DNA of 31,252 nt from CAZMUN01 sp964569815 (GTDB lineage Archaea > Iainarchaeota > Iainarchaeia > Iainarchaeales > GCA-2688035). Below the pieces are notes generated by a model. It made no database searches. It was given only the letters and a program-made list of their open reading frames with translations, and was not told where the DNA came from. Positions 7,522 through 14,556 of this stretch are shown piece after piece. Each line of letters opens with the position of its first letter. Positions within the stretch are counted from its first letter, which is position 1. Location of the stretch: contig CAZMUN010000012.1 of NCBI GenBank assembly GCA_964569815.1, positions 1 through 31,252 on the forward strand. The letters run 5' to 3'. Both the position numbers and the translations under genes were made by a program.

Positions 7522-10278
7522 ATGGTAAAGGAATCTGCACAGGAGATTTCAGAGGCAGACATGGCGGTTTTCAAAAAGAAGCTGCGAAACCTGGCCAAAT
7601 TCAAGGGCAAGGGAACGGAACTGATTTCGCTTTACCTGCCGCCTGATGTAGACCGCGGCACAGTCATGGGCCAGCTTACAGAGGAAACCTCGCAAAGCAG
7701 CAACATAAAAAGCCCTACAACAAGGAAAAACGTGCAGGGCGCGCTAAGGCGGGTTCAAAACTTTTTGAAGACAATAAACTTCAAGCTTCCAAAAAACGGC
7801 CTTGTTGTTTTTTGCGGAAACGTTTCGGAGAAGGAAGGCAAGTCAGACATACAGCTTTTCACAGTCAAACCGATTAAAAGGCTGAATGTAAAGCTTTACT
7901 GGTGCGATTCAGAGTTTCATCTCGGGCCATTGAGGGAAATGGCACAGCCATCCGAGGTCTTTGGCCTTTTAACCATTGACAAAAACGAGGCAACCATTGC
8001 AGTTCTTATTGGAAAAAAGTACGAGGTTTTGGGGCATTTTACAAGCGGCGTTGCAGGAAAAACGCGTGCAGGCGGCCAGTGCCTTATGGGAGATTCCCTG
8101 GTTCAGCTTAGTGACGGAAACATTGTTAGGATAGAGGCCGTTGGAAACCCTTCATCTGTAAAAAGCGTTGACTTTGGAGATTACTCCATTCAGGATTCTT
8201 TTATTTTAAACAAGTGGACTGCAAACAAATTCAACGCGTTAAAAATAATTACAAGGCATCCCAGGCTAACCATTGCCTGTTCCAAAGACCACCAATTCTT
8301 TTGCTGGGACCATGGCAAGATAGAAGAGAAGGCTGCAGAAGAGTTGAAAGAAAACGACTTTCTTATAATGCCTGAAAGGGTTCATGTAACAACCCGTGTT
8401 CAAAAACTTGATTCAAATTGTTTCAACAGTTACAGCGTTTCAAAAAAAGGACTCAAAGCAATTATTGAAACAAGAAAAAAATTGGGGCTCAGCCAGAAGG
8501 AGTTTGGCAAAACAATCGGAGTACATCAGGCTTCTGTATCCAGGTTTGAATTAGGAAAATTTAATCCAAGAGTCTGCTATTTGAAAAGAATTTGCAATGG
8601 TTTAAGCATAGATATGGATGGATTCATTTCCGAATTTTGCAAGCCGAAGAGCATTTTGAGCTTGCCATCAGAGCTGGGGAAAGACTTTGCTCAAATTATC
8701 GGCTATCTTCTCGGAGATGGAAATATGGAGGACGAGCGATTAAGTTTTTATGAGGGAGAAAAAGAAACTGCGCTCTTTTATGAGAAACTGTTAAAAAAAG
8801 CGTTTAATGCCAAGACAAGAGTGAGGTTTAGGGCCGACAAAAACTATTATGAGTTAAGATGCCAAGGAAAACCAATTGTAAGAATGATAACGCAAGAGTT
8901 TCCAGAGGCAAGCAAGGCAAGAGATTCAACTATTCCAAGGAAAATACTTAAAAGCGATAATAGGATATTAGCAGCGTTTTTGAGAGGCTTGTTTGATGCA
9001 GAAGGTTATGTGACAAAAAGAAGGCTTTCAGCAGGAATGAACAATGAAACACTTGTAAAACAAATTCAGATGAGCCTGCTTAGGTTTGGCATACTTTCCT
9101 CAGTGCACGAATATGACAATAAAAGAAACCCTTATTCAAACAACAGGCGGTTTACCTTAGATATAGCCGAAGGCCAGTCGCTGAAAGCATTTGAAGCGCA
9201 TATTGGCTTTTCTTTCCGAAGAAAATTAGGAAAGCTTAAAGAACTTGCCAACAGCAAAAAAAACAGAAGCTGCGTCAGGCCGGTTTTTGTTTCAGGAAAA
9301 GAAATAAGGAGGGTTTTTGAATCCCATGGATTAAACACACAGGCATTTCCAGCTGTTTCAGATTTCTTCCGAAACCAAAAAATGATGGGAAAAGACACTT
9401 TCCAAAAGTCTATAATTGAGAAAATAAAAGACAAACGCCTTGCAAAAAAATTCAAGGCAATTGCCAACATCCCGCTTTTGCCGATAAAGATACACAAAAT
9501 TGAGAAAATTAATCTGCCAACTAAAATGTACGATATAACAGTAAAAACCCCCAACTTCATTTCAAACGGCCTAATCGCTCACAACAGCGCACACCGCTTC
9601 GAAAGGCTGCGCGAAGAGGCGGCACAAGACTTTTACAAGCGCATAAGCGAAAAGATGAACGAGATGTTCCTACCATACAATGACAAGCTCAAGGGCCTGA
9701 TTGTCTCAGGGCCCGGGATAACCAAAAACTATTTTTTGAACCAGGAGCTCATGGACCACAGGCTTAAATCAAAGCTGATAGGAACACTTGACGTCAGCTA
9801 CACAGACGAGTCAGGAATAAGGGAAATGGTTCAAAAAAGCGGCGAAATTTTGAAAGACGCGGAAATAACCAAGGAAAGGCAGGACCTTGAAAGGTTTTTT
9901 GAAGCAATTGTGAAAACAGGTCTTGCTGCCTATGGAAACAAGCAGGTTGAAGAAGATTTAACAATCGGAAAAGTGGATACGCTGCTTGTAAGCGAGGAAA
10001 TCGAATGGTGGGTTTACAAGTTCAAGTGCACTGCCTGCAATTCAGAAGAGGAAATTGTTGTAAAAAACCCTTCAAAGTTTGAGGAAAACGATTTCAAATG
10101 CAGCAAATGCAAAAGCCCTAACGCCGAACTTGTCGAGCAAGTGGATTACCTGGACTGGATAATGGAAAAGGCAAACAGCACTGGCGCAAGAACCAAAATA
10201 ATAAGCACTGAAACAGCCGAAGGCGAACAGTTTTTGAACGGATTTGGCGGCGTGGGCGCAATTCTCAGATACAAGTAG
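7522..10278 (+). CDS. prf1: Peptide chain release factor aRF1, interrupted by an intein
   Basis: The 918-residue precursor consists of aRF1 (416 residues after removing the insertion) split by a 502-residue intein. Exteins: residues 1-186 carry the stop-codon recognition domain with TSQSSNIKSPTTRKNV, a version of the TASNIKS motif. They also carry the start of the catalytic domain ending in KTRAGGQ. Residues 689-918 continue with SAHRFERLREEAAQDFY and the C-terminal domain with two CxxC pairs (CTAC, CSKC). aRF1 recognises all three stop codons and uses the GGQ glutamine in the ribosomal peptidyl-transferase centre to release the chain. The intein separates Gln186 from Ser689, so ligated product would read GGQSAHRFERLR, a normal family sequence. 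A GGTGA Shine-Dalgarno lies nine bases before the ATG. truD follows after 12 bases. Confidence 0.96.
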   Translation: MVKESAQEISEADMAVFKKKLRNLAKFKGKGTELISLYLPPDVDRGTVMGQLTEETSQSSNIKSPTTRKNVQGALRRVQNFLKTINFKLPKNGLVVFCGNVSEKEGKSDIQLFTVKPIKRLNVKLYWCDSEFHLGPLREMAQPSEVFGLLTIDKNEATIAVLIGKKYEVLGHFTSGVAGKTRAGGQCLMGDSLVQLSDGNIVRIEAVGNPSSVKSVDFGDYSIQDSFILNKWTANKFNALKIITRHPRLTIACSKDHQFFCWDHGKIEEKAAEELKENDFLIMPERVHVTTRVQKLDSNCFNSYSVSKKGLKAIIETRKKLGLSQKEFGKTIGVHQASVSRFELGKFNPRVCYLKRICNGLSIDMDGFISEFCKPKSILSLPSELGKDFAQIIGYLLGDGNMEDERLSFYEGEKETALFYEKLLKKAFNAKTRVRFRADKNYYELRCQGKPIVRMITQEFPEASKARDSTIPRKILKSDNRILAAFLRGLFDAEGYVTKRRLSAGMNNETLVKQIQMSLLRFGILSSVHEYDNKRNPYSNNRRFTLDIAEGQSLKAFEAHIGFSFRRKLGKLKELANSKKNRSCVRPVFVSGKEIRRVFESHGLNTQAFPAVSDFFRNQKMMGKDTFQKSIIEKIKDKRLAKKFKAIANIPLLPIKIHKIEKINLPTKMYDITVKTPNFISNGLIAHNSAHRFERLREEAAQDFYKRISEKMNEMFLPYNDKLKGLIVSGPGITKNYFLNQELMDHRLKSKLIGTLDVSYTDESGIREMVQKSGEILKDAEITKERQDLERFFEAIVKTGLAAYGNKQVEEDLTIGKVDTLLVSEEIEWWVYKFKCTACNSEEEIVVKNPSKFEENDFKCSKCKSPNAELVEQVDYLDWIMEKANSTGARTKIISTETAEGEQFLNGFGGVGAILRYK
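8080..9585 (+). mobile_element. LAGLIDADG intein inside aRF1, with an added helix-turn-helix domain
   Basis: In-frame insertion from Cys187 to Asn688 of the precursor. The N-terminal splicing block is CLMGDSLVQLSDG (nucleophile Cys). A block-B-like ACSKDHQFF follows, with Ser in place of the usual Thr and His present. The C-terminal blocks are MYDITVKTPNFISNG and LIAHN, with penultimate His and terminal Asn, and Ser is the first downstream extein residue. All key residues for class-1 splicing are therefore present. Two LAGLIDADG motifs are visible: IIGYLLGDGN (392-401) and FLRGLFDAEG (486-495), with acidic residues kept, so the endonuclease may be active. Residues about 310-372 form an XRE/Cro-type helix-turn-helix (LGLSQKEFGKTIGVHQASVS). 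The DNA looks AT-richer than the flanking exteins. Confidence 0.95.
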
Positions 10279-10290
10279 CGGTTTTCAAAG

Positions 10291-11535
10291 ATGGGTGAAG
10301 TCTTTTATTCTACGAAGGGCAGGGGCCTTGGAGGCCAGTTTAAGCGCAGGTACACTGATTTTGTCGTGGAAGAGATAAGGCCTGATGGCCGAATCTGCAA
10401 GGCAAAAAGGTTTTTTGGCTCCGAACTTAGCGATGAAATTCTCAAGGTGCCCGACAACAGGAAAGGAATGGAACAGCTTCACCTTGACTTGGAAAAAATA
10501 AACAAGGACACCAATTTTGTGATAAGGGTTTTAACGCGGTTTTTGCAGTGCAGCAAAAAGCGGGTTGGCTATGCAGGCCAAAAAGACAAAAGGGCAATAA
10601 CATGCCAAAGGATAAGCCTGTTCAAGCCAAGCCCTGAAAGGCTTGAGGCATTTATAGGGAAAGGAATCCAGTTAAGGAATCCTGAGTGGAGCAATGAAAG
10701 GCTAGAACTGGGAATGCTTAAGGGCAACAGGTTTACCATAAAAATAAGAGACATTGATTTGAAGGAAGAAGAAATAAGTGAAAGGCTTGAATCTTGCTTC
10801 GCCGAAATGCGGAACGGGATTGCAAACTACTTTGGGGAACAGCGTTTTGGCGGAATAAGGCAGATCACACACCTTGTGGGAAAGGCCTTTGTCAACGGAG
10901 ACTTTGAAAAGGGGGTAATGCTTTACCTAACCCATTCAGTTGACCGCGAGGAAGAAGAGGTCAAAAAAGCCAGGAAACGGCTTGCTGAAACCCGAGACTT
11001 TTCTGAGGCCACAAAGCTTTTTCCAAAAAAGTTCAGGTACGAAAGGGCAATGATTCACCATCTTTGCAAGTACCCAAAAGACTTTGTGGGGGCATTTGGA
11101 AAGCTTCCAAAGCAGTTAAGGTACTTGTTCACGCACGCATACCAGAGCCATTTGTTTAACCTTGTTATAGCAGAGCGCTTTAAGCAGGGCCTTGGCCTTG
11201 CAAAACGCGAGGGGGACATTCTTATCGAAGGCCAGCCCACGGCGCCATTGTTTGGCTTTGAATCAGGATTTTCAAAAGGGAAGCCGGGCGAAATAGAAAA
11301 AAAGGTTTTGGGAGAAGAAGGGCTTTCCCTTGACAGGTTCAAGGTAAAGAAGATGGCAGAGATTTCAAGCAAGGGAGCAAGGAAAAGCATTGTCTTAAAG
11401 CCGGAAAAGCTGGAGCTTGTTGCAGTTGAAGAAGACGAATTTTTTCCGGGAAAAAAGGCTGCAGCCATTTCATTCGAGCTTTCAAAGGGAAACTATGCCA
11501 CAACCGTTTTGCGGGAAATCATGAAAGCAGGCTAG
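10291..11535 (+). CDS. truD: tRNA pseudouridine synthase D
   Basis: TruD family enzymes convert uridine 13 of tRNA to pseudouridine. The catalytic aspartate is Asp99 in GYAGQKDKRAITCQ. Other family segments are NYFGEQRFGG, HAYQSHLFN and the C-terminal GNYATTVLREIMK. At 414 residues it has the usual archaeal length. The ATG lies 12 bases after the aRF1 stop, so the two genes are probably co-transcribed. The 3' end overlaps the convergent thioredoxin-like gene by four bases. Confidence 0.93.
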   Translation: MGEVFYSTKGRGLGGQFKRRYTDFVVEEIRPDGRICKAKRFFGSELSDEILKVPDNRKGMEQLHLDLEKINKDTNFVIRVLTRFLQCSKKRVGYAGQKDKRAITCQRISLFKPSPERLEAFIGKGIQLRNPEWSNERLELGMLKGNRFTIKIRDIDLKEEEISERLESCFAEMRNGIANYFGEQRFGGIRQITHLVGKAFVNGDFEKGVMLYLTHSVDREEEEVKKARKRLAETRDFSEATKLFPKKFRYERAMIHHLCKYPKDFVGAFGKLPKQLRYLFTHAYQSHLFNLVIAERFKQGLGLAKREGDILIEGQPTAPLFGFESGFSKGKPGEIEKKVLGEEGLSLDRFKVKKMAEISSKGARKSIVLKPEKLELVAVEEDEFFPGKKAAAISFELSKGNYATTVLREIMKAG

Positions 11536-12179
11536 CTTTCCAGGCACCCAAAGTAGTTGAGAAGCTGTTCCTCGCTTTGAATCCCTTTGAGAACAAATTT
11601 TTCATCGACTACAATCGAGGGCGCCGAATCTATGGAAAAAAACGATTTAAAGAAATTGGTTGTCTCAAGGTCAATGTCGATGGGAAAAGAAAACACTTTT
11701 AGGTTGCTGCATTTTTCACGCAATGAATCCAAAAGCTTTCCCTGTACATCGCATTCAGGGCATTGCTCGTCATCTATGTAAAAGTATAGCAGGAGAACGT
11801 CTTCAGGGCTGCATCTTTCCCTGGACTGCTTAAAGTAGTAGTAGAGCTGTACGTTTGAAAGAAAGTACTTTTTCTTAAGCTGGGTTATTTCCGTAAGGAA
11901 TATTTCACCCTCAGTGTTCTTTATCTGGGACAGGATTGAGAAATTTTTGCTGAGCTGGGTGGACACGCGGTTGTTCATTGCTTCACAGTAGTTGTCCTGC
12001 TCGTCAAAGCTTTCGGCAAGCAGAACTGTAAGCCTTGTGCTTTCTGATTCAATGGAATAGTCCTCAAGGCTTGCCCTCAGCCTTGAAACGCTTGCTGTTT
12101 CAAGCTGGGCCATTGCAAAGAATGCCGCTGAAACAAACAAGGCCACTATCGACAGTGCAAGAAGGTATTCCGATTTCAT
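11532..12179 (-). CDS. Membrane-anchored thioredoxin-like protein
   Basis: This 215-residue protein has an N-terminal hydrophobic helix (about residues 5-24) that acts as an anchor or uncleaved signal. A helical stalk follows, with a probable coiled coil at about 75-125. From about residue 128 there is a thioredoxin-fold domain with the redox motif Cys140-Pro-Glu-Cys143 (DDEQCPECDVQG) and a cis-proline-like APSIVV segment. Additional cysteines at 65 and 123 could form extracytoplasmic disulfides. A role in disulfide exchange at the outer face of the membrane is inferred. It follows the glycosyltransferase gene by nine bases on the same strand and is probably co-transcribed. No specific partner can be named. 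Confidence 0.7.
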   Translation of the reverse strand: MKSEYLLALSIVALFVSAAFFAMAQLETASVSRLRASLEDYSIESESTRLTVLLAESFDEQDNYCEAMNNRVSTQLSKNFSILSQIKNTEGEIFLTEITQLKKKYFLSNVQLYYYFKQSRERCSPEDVLLLYFYIDDEQCPECDVQGKLLDSLREKCSNLKVFSFPIDIDLETTNFFKSFFSIDSAPSIVVDEKFVLKGIQSEEQLLNYFGCLES

Positions 12180-12188
12180 AAAAAAAAC

Positions 12189-13484
12189 TCACCACTGGGA
12201 ACTGCTTTTGTTTATTTCCTCAAAAAGGGAAATCAGCCAAATCGACGAGATTACAAGGCTGTAGGCAAATACTATGAAAACTATGCCTGGAAGCTTTGAA
12301 AAGGTTATCCTTTCATGCGCAAGCTTGTGCGAAACCGCGATTCCCAGCGCAAAGTTTCCGAGTATTATCGGGTTTACGTAAACCGTTGCAGAGTTGAAAA
12401 TCAGGGGCGGAAACTGGAACGAAAAAAAGTTGGCTTTGAAAGAGCTTATTGCAAAGCCCAATGTATAGAGAGCGCTGTCAAGAGAAACAGATATTATGAG
12501 AAAAAGCATAAAGATTGCCGACATTTCGAGAAGAAAGGTTAAAGGCAAGCCAAAATGTGAAACTTCGCCGTACTTTGGCCTGAAAACAAGGTCTTTGTAT
12601 TTCCATGTGTTGAATATTTTTCCACGGTACCATCTTCGCCTTTGCCTTAGCCACGACCTCCATTTAGAGGGAACATCTGTATAAACAAGGGCTTCAGGGC
12701 AGGCCACGATGTTGTAAAGGTTTTTTCTTATCCTCAAGGCTATTTCCATGTCCTCTGTCTGGTTGGTTTCGTCATAGCCACCTAATTCAATTAAAAGCTT
12801 TCGCCTGTAAACCGCCATAGGCCCTGGCGTAACAATGATGCTGTTTACTCCGGACATAGCGCTCTGTGAGAAACCAAAACCTATAAGGTATTCGATTTCT
12901 TGGGCTTTTTCCAGCAGGTTTCTGGTGCGGCTTGGCTTTATCAGGGCAGTAACAGCGCCCACTTTTTTGCTGGTGAAACGGGAAGCCATTCTTTGAAGGG
13001 CAGGCTTTGTTGGAAAGGTGTCTGCGTCAACGCATGCAACCAGTTCTGCTTTGGAAACATTGAGGGCTTTGTTTAGGGCGGCTGCCTTTCCACGGTTTTC
13101 TGGCTGCCTTAAAACCTTTATTCCGGGAATTTTTTCCAGTATGCTGTAAGAGCGGTCGGTGCTTGCATCGTCCACTACAATGATGTCAAACTTTTGGGGG
13201 TATTTCATGGCCTTAACTGATTTTATGCATTCTTCGATTGAGTCCTCTCGGTTGTAGCATGGAATCAGAACAGAGGCGGTCGGCAGCTTTGAAAGAAGCT
13301 TTTTTTCCTGCCTTGCGAATTTCAGGTAGCCGGCAAACATCACGGAGGAAACGAAAAGGAAAACTGTTGAAAGAACCACAAAGGCCCATTGAAACAACTC
13401 AAGCCTTACAAGTGTAAGAGCTATTGCGAAAAGCAGCAGGAAGGCTAGCACGGTTCTTATTTTTAGGGCCATTTTTTGAATCAC
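12189..13484 (-). CDS. Membrane glycosyltransferase, family 2 (processive/BcsA-NodC-like)
   Basis: This 431-residue protein is a GT-A glycosyltransferase flanked by membrane helices. Two hydrophobic segments lie in residues 8-55. The catalytic domain has SVLIPCYNRED (about 71-81), VVDDASTDRS, the metal-binding Asp153-Ala-Asp155 in CVDADTFP, TED at 243-245 as general base, and QRRRW at 281-285. At least three further helices follow. The D, DxD, ED, QxxRW set is that of synthases such as BcsA, NodC and PgaC that transfer a sugar and often export a beta-linked polymer. The sugar and product are unknown. The start is taken as GTG 13484 because a TATA box lies 28 bases upstream; ATG 13472 is the alternative. 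Confidence 0.85.
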   Translation of the reverse strand: MIQKMALKIRTVLAFLLLFAIALTLVRLELFQWAFVVLSTVFLFVSSVMFAGYLKFARQEKKLLSKLPTASVLIPCYNREDSIEECIKSVKAMKYPQKFDIIVVDDASTDRSYSILEKIPGIKVLRQPENRGKAAALNKALNVSKAELVACVDADTFPTKPALQRMASRFTSKKVGAVTALIKPSRTRNLLEKAQEIEYLIGFGFSQSAMSGVNSIIVTPGPMAVYRRKLLIELGGYDETNQTEDMEIALRIRKNLYNIVACPEALVYTDVPSKWRSWLRQRRRWYRGKIFNTWKYKDLVFRPKYGEVSHFGLPLTFLLEMSAIFMLFLIISVSLDSALYTLGFAISSFKANFFSFQFPPLIFNSATVYVNPIILGNFALGIAVSHKLAHERITFSKLPGIVFIVFAYSLVISSIWLISLFEEINKSSSQW

Positions 13485-13505
13485 ACAAGGGTTGAATTAA
13501 CAGGG

Positions 13506-13517
13506 TTTTTTTATAAG
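13506..13517 (-). promoter_or_regulatory. TATA box for the glycosyltransferase-thioredoxin operon
   Basis: The minus strand reads CTTATAAAAAAA, centred about 28 bases before GTG 13484 and about 40 before ATG 13472. This supports a leaderless GTG start. Confidence 0.5.
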
Positions 13518-13633
13518 CTGGAAACCTCCCTGAATAATAATTGGGAGAGGTTTGCAATTTAAAGTTAATCAAAAGGAGAGCTATTTCAAAAGGCTTTTGG
13601 TTCAATTGCCAAGCGGAAAAAGGCGCTATTTAA

Positions 13634-13700
13634 CCATCAAAAGGGCTTTAAAAAAACCATTTTTTTGCACAAAAATCGAGAAAAAGAGCCCTTTTGATGG
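13634..13700. repeat. Long inverted repeat in a gene-free gap (possible terminator or structured RNA)
   Basis: CCATCAAAAGGGCT (13634-13647) is perfectly complementary to AGCCCTTTTGATGG (13687-13700). The 39-base loop holds a smaller imperfect repeat (ATTTTTTTG against CAAAAAT) and T/A runs. It lies in the 313-base gap 13485-13797 between two minus-strand genes, where I see no convincing coding sequence. It could end transcription of the upstream gene (stop at 13798) or form a small RNA. Confidence 0.5.
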
Positions 13701-13797
13701 CAAAAAACAGGCTTTTAGGGTTTTTAAACGGGTTCTTGTTCGCGATGCAAGGGGGGGGCTGAACTTGGTTTGGTTTTTATGTTTTTTTTTGGGCTTT

Positions 13798-14400
13798 TCA
13801 GCCTGAAACAGTTCCCAAAACATTGTTTGACCTGTCAATGATTTCCTGGCTGTTTTGGAACAAAAGCCTTAGGGCAAGAAAGGAAGTGGTGTCAACATTG
13901 TCTTCAGAGCTTGGTTTTACTACAAGCTTTGCCTGGCTTGCTTCAATTGCAGGCCTTGGCAGGCCTTGGTCAGGAAAGTCTATCAAAACAAGGGCCCCGT
14001 TTTCTGGCTTAAGGTAGTCAAGGCACTCCTGGGCCTGAAGCCGTTCCTGCCTTGTTTCGTCGCCAAAATTGGTTTCGCAGTAGGAAATCCGGCCTTGGCT
14101 GTAGACTCTTATGACTTGAACTGTTTCCCTGTTGTTGCCCTCCAATACCTGAAGGAACAAGGCCATTGCGTTGAACATTTCGTGGTCTATTTCTTGGACA
14201 GGGTCATGCATTTTTGGGCTTACCAAAAAAACATGGTTTTTTCTGAAATCGGCCAGGTCCTGGGCAGGATTGTTTTGGCCTGTTACAAGCACGCCTTCAA
14301 CAACAAGGCCGTTTTCCGGATACAAAAACATGAAAATTGCCAGGGTTATGGCAATAGCTGCAATTACAAACAGCGATGAAAGAAGGGCTTTCCTCTGCAT
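13798..14400 (-). CDS. Membrane-anchored hypothetical protein
   Basis: This protein of about 200 residues is not one I recognise. One N-terminal hydrophobic helix (about residues 6-27) is followed by an extracytoplasmic soluble part with a mixed alpha/beta pattern (ENGLVVEGVLVTGQNNP, ALVLIDFPDQGL). Only two cysteines, in SYCETNF and QECLDY, are present; both face the exterior and might pair. The ATG at 14400 is preferred over an in-frame start 18 bases upstream. It lies downstream of the S-layer gene on the same strand but is separated from it by a hairpin terminator, so it is likely transcribed separately. An envelope role is inferred only from the anchor and the neighbours. Confidence 0.6.
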   Translation of the reverse strand: MQRKALLSSLFVIAAIAITLAIFMFLYPENGLVVEGVLVTGQNNPAQDLADFRKNHVFLVSPKMHDPVQEIDHEMFNAMALFLQVLEGNNRETVQVIRVYSQGRISYCETNFGDETRQERLQAQECLDYLKPENGALVLIDFPDQGLPRPAIEASQAKLVVKPSSEDNVDTTSFLALRLLFQNSQEIIDRSNNVLGTVSG

Positions 14401-14519
14401 AAGCAAAAGGTAGAGCAAAAGAAATAAAAAAACAAGAGAAAAAAAAACAAGGACTTATACATAACAGGGGTGTTTTTTTCCCGAACTAAAAGGAAAAGAA
14501 AAAAAAAGAAAAAGAAAGG

Positions 14520-14540
14520 AAAAAACCAGGCAAAGCCTGG
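14520..14540 (-). terminator. Hairpin plus oligo-T terminator of the S-layer gene
   Basis: On the minus strand CCAGGC-TTT-GCCTGG forms a perfect six-pair hairpin followed at once by TTTTTT, starting 16 bases after the S-layer stop. It has the form of a bacterial intrinsic terminator. The gene-free interval 14401-14556 otherwise holds only purine-rich sequence. Confidence 0.7.
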
Positions 14541-14556
14541 ATTTTTCTCAACGACT

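Noticed and set aside
13608..13626. tRNA D-arm-like sequence GCCAAGCGG followed by AAAAAGGCGC
   Set aside because: No anticodon stem, T-arm or acceptor stem can be formed around it on either strand, so it is a chance match.
13552..13806. Open frame of 84 codons on the plus strand in the gap between the glycosyltransferase and the anchored orphan
   Set aside because: It starts with TTG too close to a GA-rich stretch, is low-complexity Lys/Phe, and runs across the inverted repeat; no promoter at the right distance.
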